Shown here: positions 9,287 through 15,355 of the stretch, in pieces
Layout: each line of letters starts with the position of its first letter
Position numbering within the stretch: position 1 is the stretch's first letter
Origin: a virus
IMG/VR virus record: IMGVR_UViG_3300005294_000076
Location: 1 to 21,808 of that record
Length of the DNA: 21,808 nt
Direction: 5' to 3' (one strand)
Position numbers and translations under genes: made by a program
Notes under the pieces: model-generated
The model's database searches: none
Told to the model about the DNA's origin: nothing
Seen by the model: only the letters and a program-made list of their open reading frames with translations

Positions 9287-9820
9287 ATGGCATACGATTG
9301 CACGGATGACGTGCTTGAGCATAAAGAGAAAGTCGTGTATTGGATGCGCCGATTCTGGACGCTACTGGAAGGGCGTTCCAAATATCACGACGACAGCAAA
9401 CTCAAGAACCCGACCGAAAAAGCAATGTTCGATAGGTGGGTTCCTGAGTTGAAAGCCCGCACACTCGGCAGCCCTGAATACAAAGAAGCACTAGAGCAGA
9501 TGGGCGAAGGATTGCGGATGCACTACGAAGCCAACCGACATCATCCTGAACACTTCAAAAACGGCGTGGATGACATGACACTCATAGACATCGTGGAGAT
9601 GGTTGCCGACTGGATGGCAGCCGCGCAAGCGAAGAATGTACACGTTGATTTGGATTACCTCGCAAATCGATTCCATCTATCTGAGCAACTGGTGAAGATC
9701 ATTGCAAACCAGTTGCGCGAAGAAGATTTATTCAACGCCGCCGACAATATTCCTGTCACTTTATTCTGCCCACCCGATAGACGCAGGGGATATGTCGACG
9801 GCTTCGAACAAGTGGAATGA
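9287..9820 (+). CDS. DUF5662 family phage protein
   Basis: 177 residues, starting three bases after the preceding stop, so probably translationally coupled; there is only a weak A/G-rich binding site. Family marks are visible: an N-terminal helix with H-KEKVVYWM, then RSKYHDDSKL, a central SPEYKEAL, the NRHHPEHF motif, and DIVEMVADWMAAAQ. The conserved H and D residues (HDDSKL, HHPEH) recall an HD-type metal site, but activity for DUF5662 is not established to my knowledge. The family is common in phages that infect diverse bacteria. The tail of the protein (about the last 35 residues) is less typical and ends in an ATGA overlap with a doubtful mini-ORF. Confidence 0.88.
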   Translation: MAYDCTDDVLEHKEKVVYWMRRFWTLLEGRSKYHDDSKLKNPTEKAMFDRWVPELKARTLGSPEYKEALEQMGEGLRMHYEANRHHPEHFKNGVDDMTLIDIVEMVADWMAAAQAKNVHVDLDYLANRFHLSEQLVKIIANQLREEDLFNAADNIPVTLFCPPDRRRGYVDGFEQVE

Positions 9821-9897
9821 GAACCTTTCGCCGCGCCCTCTTCCTGCTTTGGTTCGTGTTAATATTCACGCCCGTGATTTGGGATTGTCTCAGATGA
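9817..9897 (+). CDS. Possible 26-residue membrane peptide
   Basis: The ATG overlaps the DUF5662 stop as ATGA. The product begins MRTFRRALF and contains a hydrophobic stretch (about residues 8-22, rich in L, F, W, V, I) after a basic N-terminus, as expected for one membrane-spanning helix oriented N-in. No strong ribosome binding site is seen, so expression would depend on coupling. It could be a lysis-related or host-membrane peptide, but chance is a real alternative at this length. Confidence 0.35.
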   Translation: MRTFRRALFLLWFVLIFTPVIWDCLR

Positions 9898-10112
9898 ATT
9901 CATGTCCCACACTTCTCTCCATCCCGACCTACGACTATATGCTCGTAAAGCTTTGGATGCAGTCCACTCACAGCGCAGGTCAACGGCGCGAGATTGAAAG
10001 CAGGAAGCGCCTGTTACAGCGGAGTAACACCCAACAAAAACACAACTGCCAGCTTGGCTACAGACCTCTGGCAGTTGCATCGACGGACAGCACTATCATG
10101 CACGCCACATGA
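9894..10112 (+). CDS. Doubtful 72-residue basic ORF
   Basis: This frame starts at an ATG sharing ATGA with the stop of the 26-residue ORF and ends at 10112. The product is Arg/Gln/Ser-rich with no recognisable motif. A different frame from 9902 gives a short peptide containing LHPDLRLYARKALDAV, which looks more protein-like but stops after 31 residues. The region may be a decayed gene. I record it because of the start/stop overlap, with low confidence. Confidence 0.2.
   Translation: MNSCPTLLSIPTYDYMLVKLWMQSTHSAGQRREIESRKRLLQRSNTQQKHNCQLGYRPLAVASTDSTIMHAT
10043..10077 (+). repeat. Inverted repeat, 10-bp perfect stem
   Basis: CAACTGCCAG at 10043-10052 is the exact reverse complement of 10068-10077, with a 15-base loop. 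No U-tract follows, so it is not an ordinary intrinsic terminator. It could be an RNA structural element or a protein-binding site. Confidence 0.6.
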
Positions 10113-10129
10113 GGAAGTGCAGGAGTTTC

Positions 10130-10155
10130 GAGAACAGCGCGGCGTCGGTGTTCTC
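10130..10155 (+). repeat. Hairpin, 7-bp stem
   Basis: GAGAACA at 10130-10136 pairs exactly with TGTTCTC at 10149-10155 around a 12-base G/C-rich loop. No T-run follows. It may be part of a structured RNA. Confidence 0.4.
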
Positions 10156-10250
10156 TAGGCGGTGTACAGGCTCACCTACTCTACAGGAATAGCCGCCGCC
10201 CTGATTATAGATGGGTTGAGTCGAAAATTCAACGGCTGAAATTTGCAGTC

Positions 10251-10279
10251 TTGACAGGCGATTCTGTTTGCGGTAATCT
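10251..10279 (+). promoter_or_regulatory. Possible sigma70-type promoter
   Basis: TTGACA (10251-10256) is separated by 17 bases from TAATCT (10274-10279). The -35 box is perfect and the spacing ideal, but the -10 box matches consensus at only three of six positions. A transcript would begin near 10286, just at the base of the 10287-10324 hairpin. Confidence 0.35.
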
Positions 10280-10286
10280 TGCGTTC

Positions 10287-10324
10287 GGCGGTGTTCAGCC
10301 TGCCCCCCTCAGGCCAGAGCCGCC
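10287..10324 (+). repeat. Two-tier hairpin
   Basis: GGCGG (10287-10291) pairs with CCGCC (10320-10324), and inside it GCCTG (10298-10302) pairs with CAGGC (10310-10314) around a C-rich loop. The unpaired flanks form an internal loop. There is no T-run directly after it, so it looks more like an RNA structural element than a terminator. Confidence 0.45.
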
Positions 10325-10351
10325 ACTTTACTGCGATGCTTTATTTTAGAT

Positions 10352-10386
10352 GGTTCCCGATTGTTTGCAGAGAGCAGTCGGGAACC
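10352..10386 (+). repeat. Strong hairpin, 9 perfect base pairs extendable to 14
   Basis: GGTTCCCGA (10352-10360) is the exact reverse complement of 10378-10386. The stem extends inward to 10365/10373 with two G-U pairs, leaving a 7-base loop. Only a weak T-containing stretch follows (TGCATTTA). It lies directly before the TTGACA box at 10399, so it could end upstream transcription or be an operator or RNA element. Confidence 0.55.
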
Positions 10387-10398
10387 TGCATTTAACTC

Positions 10399-10427
10399 TT
10401 GACAACCACGCCATATTCGGCGATACT
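10399..10427 (+). promoter_or_regulatory. Sigma70-type promoter before the methyltransferase
   Basis: TTGACA (10399-10404), a 17-base spacer and GATACT (10422-10427; four of six consensus bases). Predicted initiation is near 10434, inside the Shine-Dalgarno stretch at 10431-10438, so the leader would be nearly absent. That makes its use as the main promoter uncertain despite the good boxes. Confidence 0.45.
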
Positions 10428-10446
10428 GCAGGGAGGAGACACAGCC

Positions 10447-11154
10447 ATGAACTATAAAGGCGGTAAGAACGCAAGCGGCATCTACCAGCGGATCATCAAT
10501 CAGATCCCACCCCACACAACCTATATCGAACCCTTCCTGGGATCAGGCGCGATCATGCGCTTGAAGAAACCGGCGATCGTAAGCATCGGCATAGACGTCG
10601 ATATGAACGTTATCAAACAATGGGAGGACTGGGGTGCCGGGCACCTCGCCACGCATGGCGATGCGATATCGTTTCTCAGTTCTTACGACTGGCAGGGCGA
10701 CGAGTTTGTTTACTGCGACCCACCCTACATCATGTCGACCCGGTCACATCAGAAGCCGCTCTACAGGCATGAGTTCTGTACAGAGGAAGAGCACGCCGAA
10801 CTTTTGAAAGTGTTGAAATCCCTGCCTGCCATGATCGCAATCTCCGGCTACAAGTCCGGTCTCTACGATAAGATGCTCAAGGATTGGCGCGTGATTTCCT
10901 ACCAGACCCGGACGCGTGGAGGCACGGTGGTCACGGAATATTTATGGATGAACTACCCGCAGCCGTTTGAACTCCACGACTATTCCTATCTCGGCGACAA
11001 TTACCGAGAGAGGGAGACTATCAGGAAGCAGCAGAAGCGATGGAGACGGATGCTGGCAGAGATGCCCGCGCTCAAACGGCTTGCGCTGTTGGATGTGATC
11101 CAATCTGCTAGGCAAATTGAGCAGAGAGATTCCGGAAGGCACCACCACGAATGA
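10447..11154 (+). CDS. DNA N6-adenine methyltransferase, D12 class (Dam-like)
   Basis: 235 residues from the ATG at 10447, chosen because GGGAGGAG lies about 10 bases upstream and the family N-terminus (YKGGK) starts right there; an upstream in-frame ATG would add 16 atypical residues. The enzyme transfers a methyl group from S-adenosylmethionine to adenine in DNA. Visible motifs: GGK near residues 5-7, SAM-binding EPFLGSGAI at 28-36, and catalytic DPPY at 91-94. Length is close to the usual 250-280 of Dam-type enzymes. Specificity is not readable from the sequence; GATC is a reasonable guess for this class. No restriction gene is adjacent, so it is an orphan enzyme, probably protecting phage DNA or marking it. 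It overlaps the next ORF by ATGA. Confidence 0.93.
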   Translation: MNYKGGKNASGIYQRIINQIPPHTTYIEPFLGSGAIMRLKKPAIVSIGIDVDMNVIKQWEDWGAGHLATHGDAISFLSSYDWQGDEFVYCDPPYIMSTRSHQKPLYRHEFCTEEEHAELLKVLKSLPAMIAISGYKSGLYDKMLKDWRVISYQTRTRGGTVVTEYLWMNYPQPFELHDYSYLGDNYRERETIRKQQKRWRRMLAEMPALKRLALLDVIQSARQIEQRDSGRHHHE

Positions 11155-11324
11155 CGGTGCGGGATCTGATTTCCTCGAGGAACACCGCGGACGGCGATGC
11201 GGCCCGGGTAAGCACCGCCATCCATGGAGCGGCCGACATCGACGCGAGTGACGATGTGATCATTTCTAAAAGGTTACACCAGCTGACACCGCCATTGACG
11301 GCGATAAGATCTCGCGTGATATAA
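11151..11324 (+). CDS. Small 57-residue hypothetical protein coupled to the methyltransferase
   Basis: The ATG overlaps the methyltransferase stop (ATGA), with GGAAGG 11 bases upstream. The product begins MTVRDLISSRNTADGDAAR and includes IDASDDVIISKRL. It is mixed in composition, probably helical, with no membrane segment or known motif. Its stop codon lies inside the TATAAT of the capsid promoter, so it is the last gene of the preceding unit. I do not recognise the family; the coupling and codon pattern argue for a real gene. Confidence 0.5.
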   Translation: MTVRDLISSRNTADGDAARVSTAIHGAADIDASDDVIISKRLHQLTPPLTAIRSRVI

Positions 11325-11325
11325 T
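11295..11325 (+). promoter_or_regulatory. Extended -10 promoter of the capsid operon
   Basis: A perfect TATAAT at 11320-11325 is preceded by TGA (extended -10). A TTGACG box sits at 11295-11300 with a long 19-base spacer; the extended -10 would compensate. Initiation is expected near 11332, some 85 bases before the scaffold gene and upstream of the terminator at 11361. Confidence 0.65.
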
Positions 11326-11360
11326 CCCGCCAACTTAACATTCTTGCCGACAGACTTACG

Positions 11361-11390
11361 AGCGGGCACCCTAACCAGGTGCCGCTTTTT
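11361..11390 (+). terminator. Intrinsic terminator or attenuator before the capsid genes
   Basis: AGCGGGCACC (11361-11370) pairs with GGTGCCGCT (11378-11386), with one bulged G and a short loop, and the stem runs into TTTTT. This is a standard intrinsic terminator. It lies between the capsid promoter and the first capsid gene, so it either ends the methyltransferase transcript or attenuates capsid expression. Confidence 0.8.
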
Positions 11391-11417
11391 GTTTGCCAGC
11401 AATGGAGGAACATCACA

Positions 11418-12116
11418 ATGCCAGAGCCGACATCCCAAGCAACGCCAACGGAGTTGGTCACTCCCACAAGCGCAGAGGTTCAGGAGCCAATCACCCCAAA
11501 GGCTGAAACTCCAATCGAACCGCAGACGGAAACGCCGCTTACCCCTGAGCAGATCGCAGCCATCGAAAAGATCGCCGATCAGCGAGCCGCACGGATCGCA
11601 CAGTCTCAGACGGCAAAGAGTGAGAACCGCATTCAGAAGCAGATCACAGATAGGTTCGCAGCGTTGAGCCAAACCAAGGATACGCTCGGACTTACCGACG
11701 ACCAAGTCAAGCAGGCACAACAGAAGATCGTGACTGAGGCGTATGCTTCCCCACCCGAGGAAACCACGCCGACCACTCAGCCAGCTCCCGAAGTGTCAGA
11801 TACTGACGAGGCGATCCAGTACATGAATGCGCAGATCGCGAATGTCTTTGAAGAAGTAGGAGCGACCGTCACGCGCGCCGACCCTGAATTTGCAGACCTG
11901 CAAAAAGCAGTCGACAGCGCATGGAACGATCCGAAAGGATTAGTGAAGATCCTACGCGCGGCAGACAAAGCCGCCAACACAAAGGCAACGCGCCTCCAGG
12001 CTCAAAGCAGGAACGCCGCCGCCCGCGTGGTGGGTGGTGGATCACAGATCAGCGGACAGGTTCAGACCCCCGGCAGCGCACACGACGCCTGGGAGAACGC
12101 TTATAAGAAAGAGTAA
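11418..12116 (+). CDS. Probable head scaffolding protein
   Basis: 232 residues from the ATG at 11418, which follows GGAGG at a good distance; an in-frame ATG at 11379 lies in the terminator and is unlikely. The N-terminal third is low-complexity, rich in P, T, E and Q (ending near TPLTPEQIAAIEKIA), followed by charged helical, coiled-coil-like sequence and a second disordered part. The C-terminus ends ENAYKKE. Acidic, helical, low-complexity proteins directly before the major capsid gene are typical scaffolds, which guide capsid assembly and then leave the head. No protease motif is visible. The assignment rests on composition and position. Confidence 0.75.
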   Translation: MPEPTSQATPTELVTPTSAEVQEPITPKAETPIEPQTETPLTPEQIAAIEKIADQRAARIAQSQTAKSENRIQKQITDRFAALSQTKDTLGLTDDQVKQAQQKIVTEAYASPPEETTPTTQPAPEVSDTDEAIQYMNAQIANVFEEVGATVTRADPEFADLQKAVDSAWNDPKGLVKILRAADKAANTKATRLQAQSRNAAARVVGGGSQISGQVQTPGSAHDAWENAYKKE

Positions 12117-12151
12117 CCTGCCCGCCTTCAACCTAAACTTGGAGGCCTGAA

Positions 12152-13108
12152 ATGGCTTATACGCTTTTAGATTACGAGATGACCGCGCCGCCCCTGACGC
12201 GTGCAGTCATCAAGACCTGGCGGGAAGCATCCCTGATTATGGACATGCTCTCTCTCAAGACGGACGCCCAACTGTCACAGGAAGGCATCCGCTTCAATTC
12301 CCTGCCGACTGTGCCCTGGCGCAAGATCGGCGAATCATTCAGCGATGTGAAAGTCACCCCCGACCCCTGGCGTGAGCGGCTTCACTTCCTGGGGGCAAAG
12401 ATCGACGTGCCCAAAGAGTACGTCGAAGCCCGCTCTCTGGTGGACGTGCGCGCTCAACAGAGCGAAGCGATCATGCAGGGCAGTGCGTTCGCCTTCAACG
12501 ACGCCTTCTTCAACAACACCCCCACCGGCGACGAGGATGCGATTGTCGGCATGTGGTATCGCATCCATAACGACCTCGGCTCGAACCAGAAGTTCGACGC
12601 CGGGCTGGACATCTCCCCCGATACGTCTGTCACCAACTGGTGGTTCGATATGTTCGACAAGGTCGACGATCTGATTGACCGCGTCGACGGCGACGCCAGC
12701 CAGAAGATTTTGTTCATGGGTCGCACCATGTACTTCCGCTTTGTAGCAGCTCTACGCAAGGCCAACCAGGTGTTCAGCGAAGAGTTCCTGGGACGCAAGC
12801 TCTTGACCTACGGTCCGGGCGGCGCGAAGATCGCCCAGGCTGGATACAAGGTCGACCAATCTTCCCAGATCCTTGGCGATGCGGAAGTCAACAACACCGC
12901 CCTGACAGGTGGGAGTGAGTCCTCGATGTACTGCCTTCGCTTCGGTGAGCCGTACATCGCAGGTTGGGCGATGAAGATGCCGACCGCCGAAGATGTTGGA
13001 TTGCTCGAAGACCGTGTCAACTACCGCACAGTGGTCGATGGTTCCATTGGTCTCTATATAGTCAGCCCTCGACCGGCAGCCGTTGCTTGGGGCTGGACAG
13101 CGGCATAA
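12152..13108 (+). CDS. Major capsid protein
   Basis: 318 residues, ATG preceded by TTGGAGG. The sequence has the usual shape of an HK97-fold capsid protein: N-terminal arm (AYTLLDYEMTAPP), a middle with PKEYVEARSLVDVRAQQSEA, an aromatic-rich domain (WWFDMFDKVDDLIDRV), and a C-terminal part SMYCLRFGEPYIAGWAMK followed by EDRVNYRTVVDGSIGLYIVSPR, which recurs in phage major capsid proteins. It forms the icosahedral shell. It follows the scaffold gene by 35 bases and precedes a small decoration-like gene, as in many tailed phages. The fold is inferred, the gene identity is fairly secure. Confidence 0.88.
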   Translation: MAYTLLDYEMTAPPLTRAVIKTWREASLIMDMLSLKTDAQLSQEGIRFNSLPTVPWRKIGESFSDVKVTPDPWRERLHFLGAKIDVPKEYVEARSLVDVRAQQSEAIMQGSAFAFNDAFFNNTPTGDEDAIVGMWYRIHNDLGSNQKFDAGLDISPDTSVTNWWFDMFDKVDDLIDRVDGDASQKILFMGRTMYFRFVAALRKANQVFSEEFLGRKLLTYGPGGAKIAQAGYKVDQSSQILGDAEVNNTALTGGSESSMYCLRFGEPYIAGWAMKMPTAEDVGLLEDRVNYRTVVDGSIGLYIVSPRPAAVAWGWTAA

Positions 13109-13120
13109 GGAGAAACGATC

Positions 13121-13480
13121 ATGGATACCAATCTTGTATTACGCGCCGCTTCTGTTGGCAACCTGACCGCCGACTCGACCCTGACCGACGTCGATCTCAC
13201 CCCGATGATCGACCCGCTCTATCTGCATATCATCATCCCGTCCGTCAGTTCGGGTGATGTGTTGGATGTGACCGCAGACTTCGAGGACGGCTCGAACAAC
13301 ACCCTGCAACAGACGACCATCCCGCAGATCACGGCAGCCGGTCATTATGTGTGCCCGCTCTTTTGCGATCACCCGTCCCTTACCGACCTGTCGGTGATCC
13401 TGAACGTGACGCTGGACTCGACCGCAGCCGGTTCCTTTGGAGCCGTGGTGGTCTATATCTCCAACTCACGGCACTCGTAA
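13121..13480 (+). CDS. Small beta-rich head protein, possibly capsid decoration
   Basis: 119 residues with AAGGAG upstream, 12 bases after the capsid gene. The sequence is nearly all alternating beta strands (for example LYLHIIIPSVSSGDVLDV and LSVILNVTLDSTAAGSFGAV) with few charged residues and no helix signature. Position right after the major capsid gene, and before a terminator, fits a decoration or stabilising protein or a head-completion protein. I do not recognise a family, so the role is by context only. Confidence 0.7.
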   Translation: MDTNLVLRAASVGNLTADSTLTDVDLTPMIDPLYLHIIIPSVSSGDVLDVTADFEDGSNNTLQQTTIPQITAAGHYVCPLFCDHPSLTDLSVILNVTLDSTAAGSFGAVVVYISNSRHS

Positions 13481-13495
13481 CAACCAGCTGAATAG

Positions 13496-13522
13496 AGGCC
13501 CGCTCGGCGACGGGCGGGCTTT
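13496..13522 (+). terminator. Intrinsic terminator after the capsid genes
   Basis: GCCCGCTCG (13498-13506) pairs with CGGGCGGGC (13511-13519) around a GCGA tetraloop, followed by TTT and then CACTATA. The stem is very stable but the T-run is short, so termination may be partial. It separates highly expressed capsid genes from the tail genes. Confidence 0.75.
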
Positions 13523-13535
13523 CACTATACAAATC

Positions 13536-14132
13536 ATGAGAACTGTTGCTATTGTTGGACGCGCCAAAGAGACCCGCGACTTCGCCCCATTCGACAAGCC
13601 TCATATCGACATCTGGGCATTCAACGACTATGCCATGGGGTTGCCGCGTGTGAGTGGGGTCTTTGAAACCCATGCCGACTGCCTGACCACCGACCGTTAC
13701 GAGGAAGAATATAGGGACTGGCTTAGGCAGCCGCACCCCTTCCCGATCTGGATGCACGCAGCCGACCCCCAAATCCCTGCGTCACTCGCTTTCCCGAGAC
13801 ACAGCATCAGTGCGCTGTACTCCGGTCTCTGGCACGGTGCGGAGAAGGTTCAGGACTTCTACACCTCGACCACGCCCTATGCTCTTGCGCTTGCGATCTA
13901 TAAACACTACACCAGAGTAGAGCTGTACGGCATCGAACTCTATGACAACGGCTACCGCAAGCAGGGTGACAGCATCTTCTTCTGGCTGGGGCAAGCCGCG
14001 GCGCGCGGCATCGAAGTTGCGATCCACGAAAAGAGCAACCTATACCGGGATGCCCTGTATCCATTGAAAGGAGATTACCATGCCAAGGAAACAAAAACCC
14101 CAGAAAGAACCGGTTACGCTCGAATCCGTTGA
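13536..14132 (+). CDS. Phage Rossmann-like protein, function unknown
   Basis: 198 residues from the ATG at 13536. The frame stays open to 13437, but that part reads through the terminator and is not protein-like, while MRTVAIVGRAKETRDFAPF opens with a typical strand-glycine-helix. No clear ribosome binding site precedes it. Later marks are YALALAIYKHYTRVELYGIELYDN, where a second strand follows a helix, and AAARGIEVAIHEKSNLY. This resembles proteins found in many phage genomes with a fold related to DUF115/MptE-like or nucleotide-binding domains. I cannot name a substrate. It may modify a virion or DNA component. Its last 53 bases overlap the next gene in another frame. Confidence 0.75.
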   Translation: MRTVAIVGRAKETRDFAPFDKPHIDIWAFNDYAMGLPRVSGVFETHADCLTTDRYEEEYRDWLRQPHPFPIWMHAADPQIPASLAFPRHSISALYSGLWHGAEKVQDFYTSTTPYALALAIYKHYTRVELYGIELYDNGYRKQGDSIFFWLGQAAARGIEVAIHEKSNLYRDALYPLKGDYHAKETKTPERTGYARIR

Positions 14133-14352
14133 GGAAGTGCAGCCAACTGAAGAGACGGTGACTGAAAAACCTCAGGCCGGCGAAGTCGAGACTGTACACT
14201 TTCCTGCCTTCATCGCAGGCAAGCCAATTGTCAAACTCTCCGACCTGCAAACCGCTCGCGTGATCGTCGGCGATGAGAGGGGCAATTTCTTCTACCTCGA
14301 CCCGTCCGCTCGTCCGAACGAGTACGTCCTACGCGCCGTCCCGAAAGCCTAG
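14080..14352 (+). CDS. Small hypothetical phage protein
   Basis: 90 residues; AAAGGAG sits 6 to 7 bases before the ATG, deciding the start even though it lies inside the previous gene. The first 40 residues are a charged, disordered Lys/Glu/Thr-rich tail; the rest (VHFPAFIAGKPIVKLSD then ARVIVGDERGNFFYLDP) looks like a compact beta-rich domain. No known family is recognised. Position between head and neck genes suggests a minor structural or assembly role. Confidence 0.75.
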   Translation: MPRKQKPQKEPVTLESVEEVQPTEETVTEKPQAGEVETVHFPAFIAGKPIVKLSDLQTARVIVGDERGNFFYLDPSARPNEYVLRAVPKA

Positions 14353-14393
14353 GAGAAGATCGGACAGCGCACCCGCCAAATAACGAGGACTAT

Positions 14394-14564
14394 ATGCCAC
14401 TCAAAAAAGGAACCAGCCAATCAGCCGTCTCCTCCAACATCCGCATGATGATGGATGAAGGCAGGCCGCAGATGCAGGCAATCGCCATTGCGATGCACAA
14501 GGCAGGCAAGCGCAAGCCGCCAGCCTGGGCGAAGAACATCCCGAAGCGTTGGAGGGGTAAATGA
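14394..14564 (+). CDS. Small conserved phage protein (PLKKG... type)
   Basis: 56 residues, translated by hand: it begins MPLKKGTSQSAVSSNIRMMM, continues DEGRPQMQAIAIAMHKAGKR and ends KRWRGK. This pattern (PLKKG, SNI, EGRPQ-QAIAIA-KAGK) is widespread as a tiny basic protein next to structural genes in tailed phages, function unknown. A weak CGAGGA lies upstream. Its stop overlaps the next start as ATGA, so the two are translationally coupled. High positive charge would permit DNA contact. Confidence 0.8.
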   Translation: MPLKKGTSQSAVSSNIRMMMDEGRPQMQAIAIAMHKAGKRKPPAWAKNIPKRWRGK

Positions 14565-15355
14565 CCGCCACTCTCGCCGACCTCACCCGCCAGGTGGCAA
14601 GACTTGTGACCCGCACCGTGATCGGCGCAGCCACATCCAGCCCAGGCAACGCAACCCAGATCATTGATACGGTCAACCTTGCAGGCTTCCCCGACAATAA
14701 CTTTGTAGGCGGCACTGCCTGGATTACGAGCGGAGCCAATGCAGGCCGCAGCCGGGCGGTGACGGCCTTCTCCGACACAAACGACCGATTGACCGTTGCT
14801 GCGTTCCCCTCCAACATCGTCAGCGGTGTGACGTTCGAGGTGGCAGCTTCTGATTTTGTCGAGTACCGTGACCTCCGGCAGGCGGTGAACCTTGCACTTC
14901 GAGAGATCGGAAAGATCCTCTACGACAACGAAACCCTTACCAGTGTAGAGAGTCAGCTCATCTATACCCTGCCGGCAGGCGTCACGCACGTGGTTGACGT
15001 CACTATCGACACAGACACCCTGACCCAGCCGGAGCCGAATAATCATTGGGAGGAGCGATTCGGGAAGCTCATCTTCGAGCAGTATCGGGAACCGGCAGCC
15101 GACAAAACCATTCACATTTTTTACGAGGGGTTCCACAGCGAACTGAACGCAGACACTGATGAATTGTTTTATCAGGTGGACGAAGAGTATCTGGTCTATC
15201 TCGCCGCGCGCCAGGCAATGCGACTAGCCTACAAACGCTTCGGCAAGGCAGGCACGGACACGATCCCTGAATGGTTGAATGAGGCTATCGAATCCGCGAA
15301 GGCTCATATAAAACCAAATCAACATAAGCCGCGCCTAAGAGTGAGAACCGCATGA
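14561..15355 (+). CDS. Probable head-tail connector / tail adaptor protein
   Basis: 264 residues, ATG preceded by GGAGGGG. An N-terminal part (about 1-95) is beta-rich with GG-AWITSGANAGRSRAVTAF. It is followed by helical sequence DFVEYRDLRQAVNLALREIGKIL, a beta segment, and a C-terminal helical pair (EEYLVYLAARQAMRLAYKRF, then PEWLNEAIESAKAHIKP). Helical bundles of this kind typify neck proteins such as T7 gp11 or P22 gp4 that bridge portal and tail. It lies between capsid genes and the large tail gene, where a connector is expected. The assignment is from context and secondary structure, not from a recognised family signature. The stop overlaps the next gene by ATGA. Confidence 0.6.
   Translation: MTATLADLTRQVARLVTRTVIGAATSSPGNATQIIDTVNLAGFPDNNFVGGTAWITSGANAGRSRAVTAFSDTNDRLTVAAFPSNIVSGVTFEVAASDFVEYRDLRQAVNLALREIGKILYDNETLTSVESQLIYTLPAGVTHVVDVTIDTDTLTQPEPNNHWEERFGKLIFEQYREPAADKTIHIFYEGFHSELNADTDELFYQVDEEYLVYLAARQAMRLAYKRFGKAGTDTIPEWLNEAIESAKAHIKPNQHKPRLRVRTA

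Larger units (their letters stand above)
10113..10446 (+). other. Non-coding stretch upstream of the methyltransferase
   Basis: No credible ORF was found on either strand in these 334 bases. The stretch holds three hairpins (10130-10155, 10287-10324, 10352-10386), two perfect TTGACA boxes (10251, 10399), and local C-rich and GGCGG/CCGCC segments. It may be a leader with regulatory RNA structure, a small RNA locus, or degraded coding sequence. No tRNA or known riboswitch was recognised. Confidence 0.55.

Noticed and set aside
9902-10155. A decayed endolysin: LHPDLRLYARKALDAV in one frame, with another frame open to 10155.
   Set aside because: No catalytic motif is visible in any frame and joining them needs an assumed frameshift; too weak to call a pseudogene.
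11326-11366. CCCGC at 11326-11330 could pair with GCGGG at 11362-11366 as an antiterminator.
   Set aside because: The predicted transcription start is near 11332, so the first arm would not be in the RNA made from that promoter.
13437-13535. An upstream ATG extending the Rossmann-like protein by 33 residues.
   Set aside because: It overlaps the previous gene and reads through the terminator hairpin; the added residues are not protein-like.
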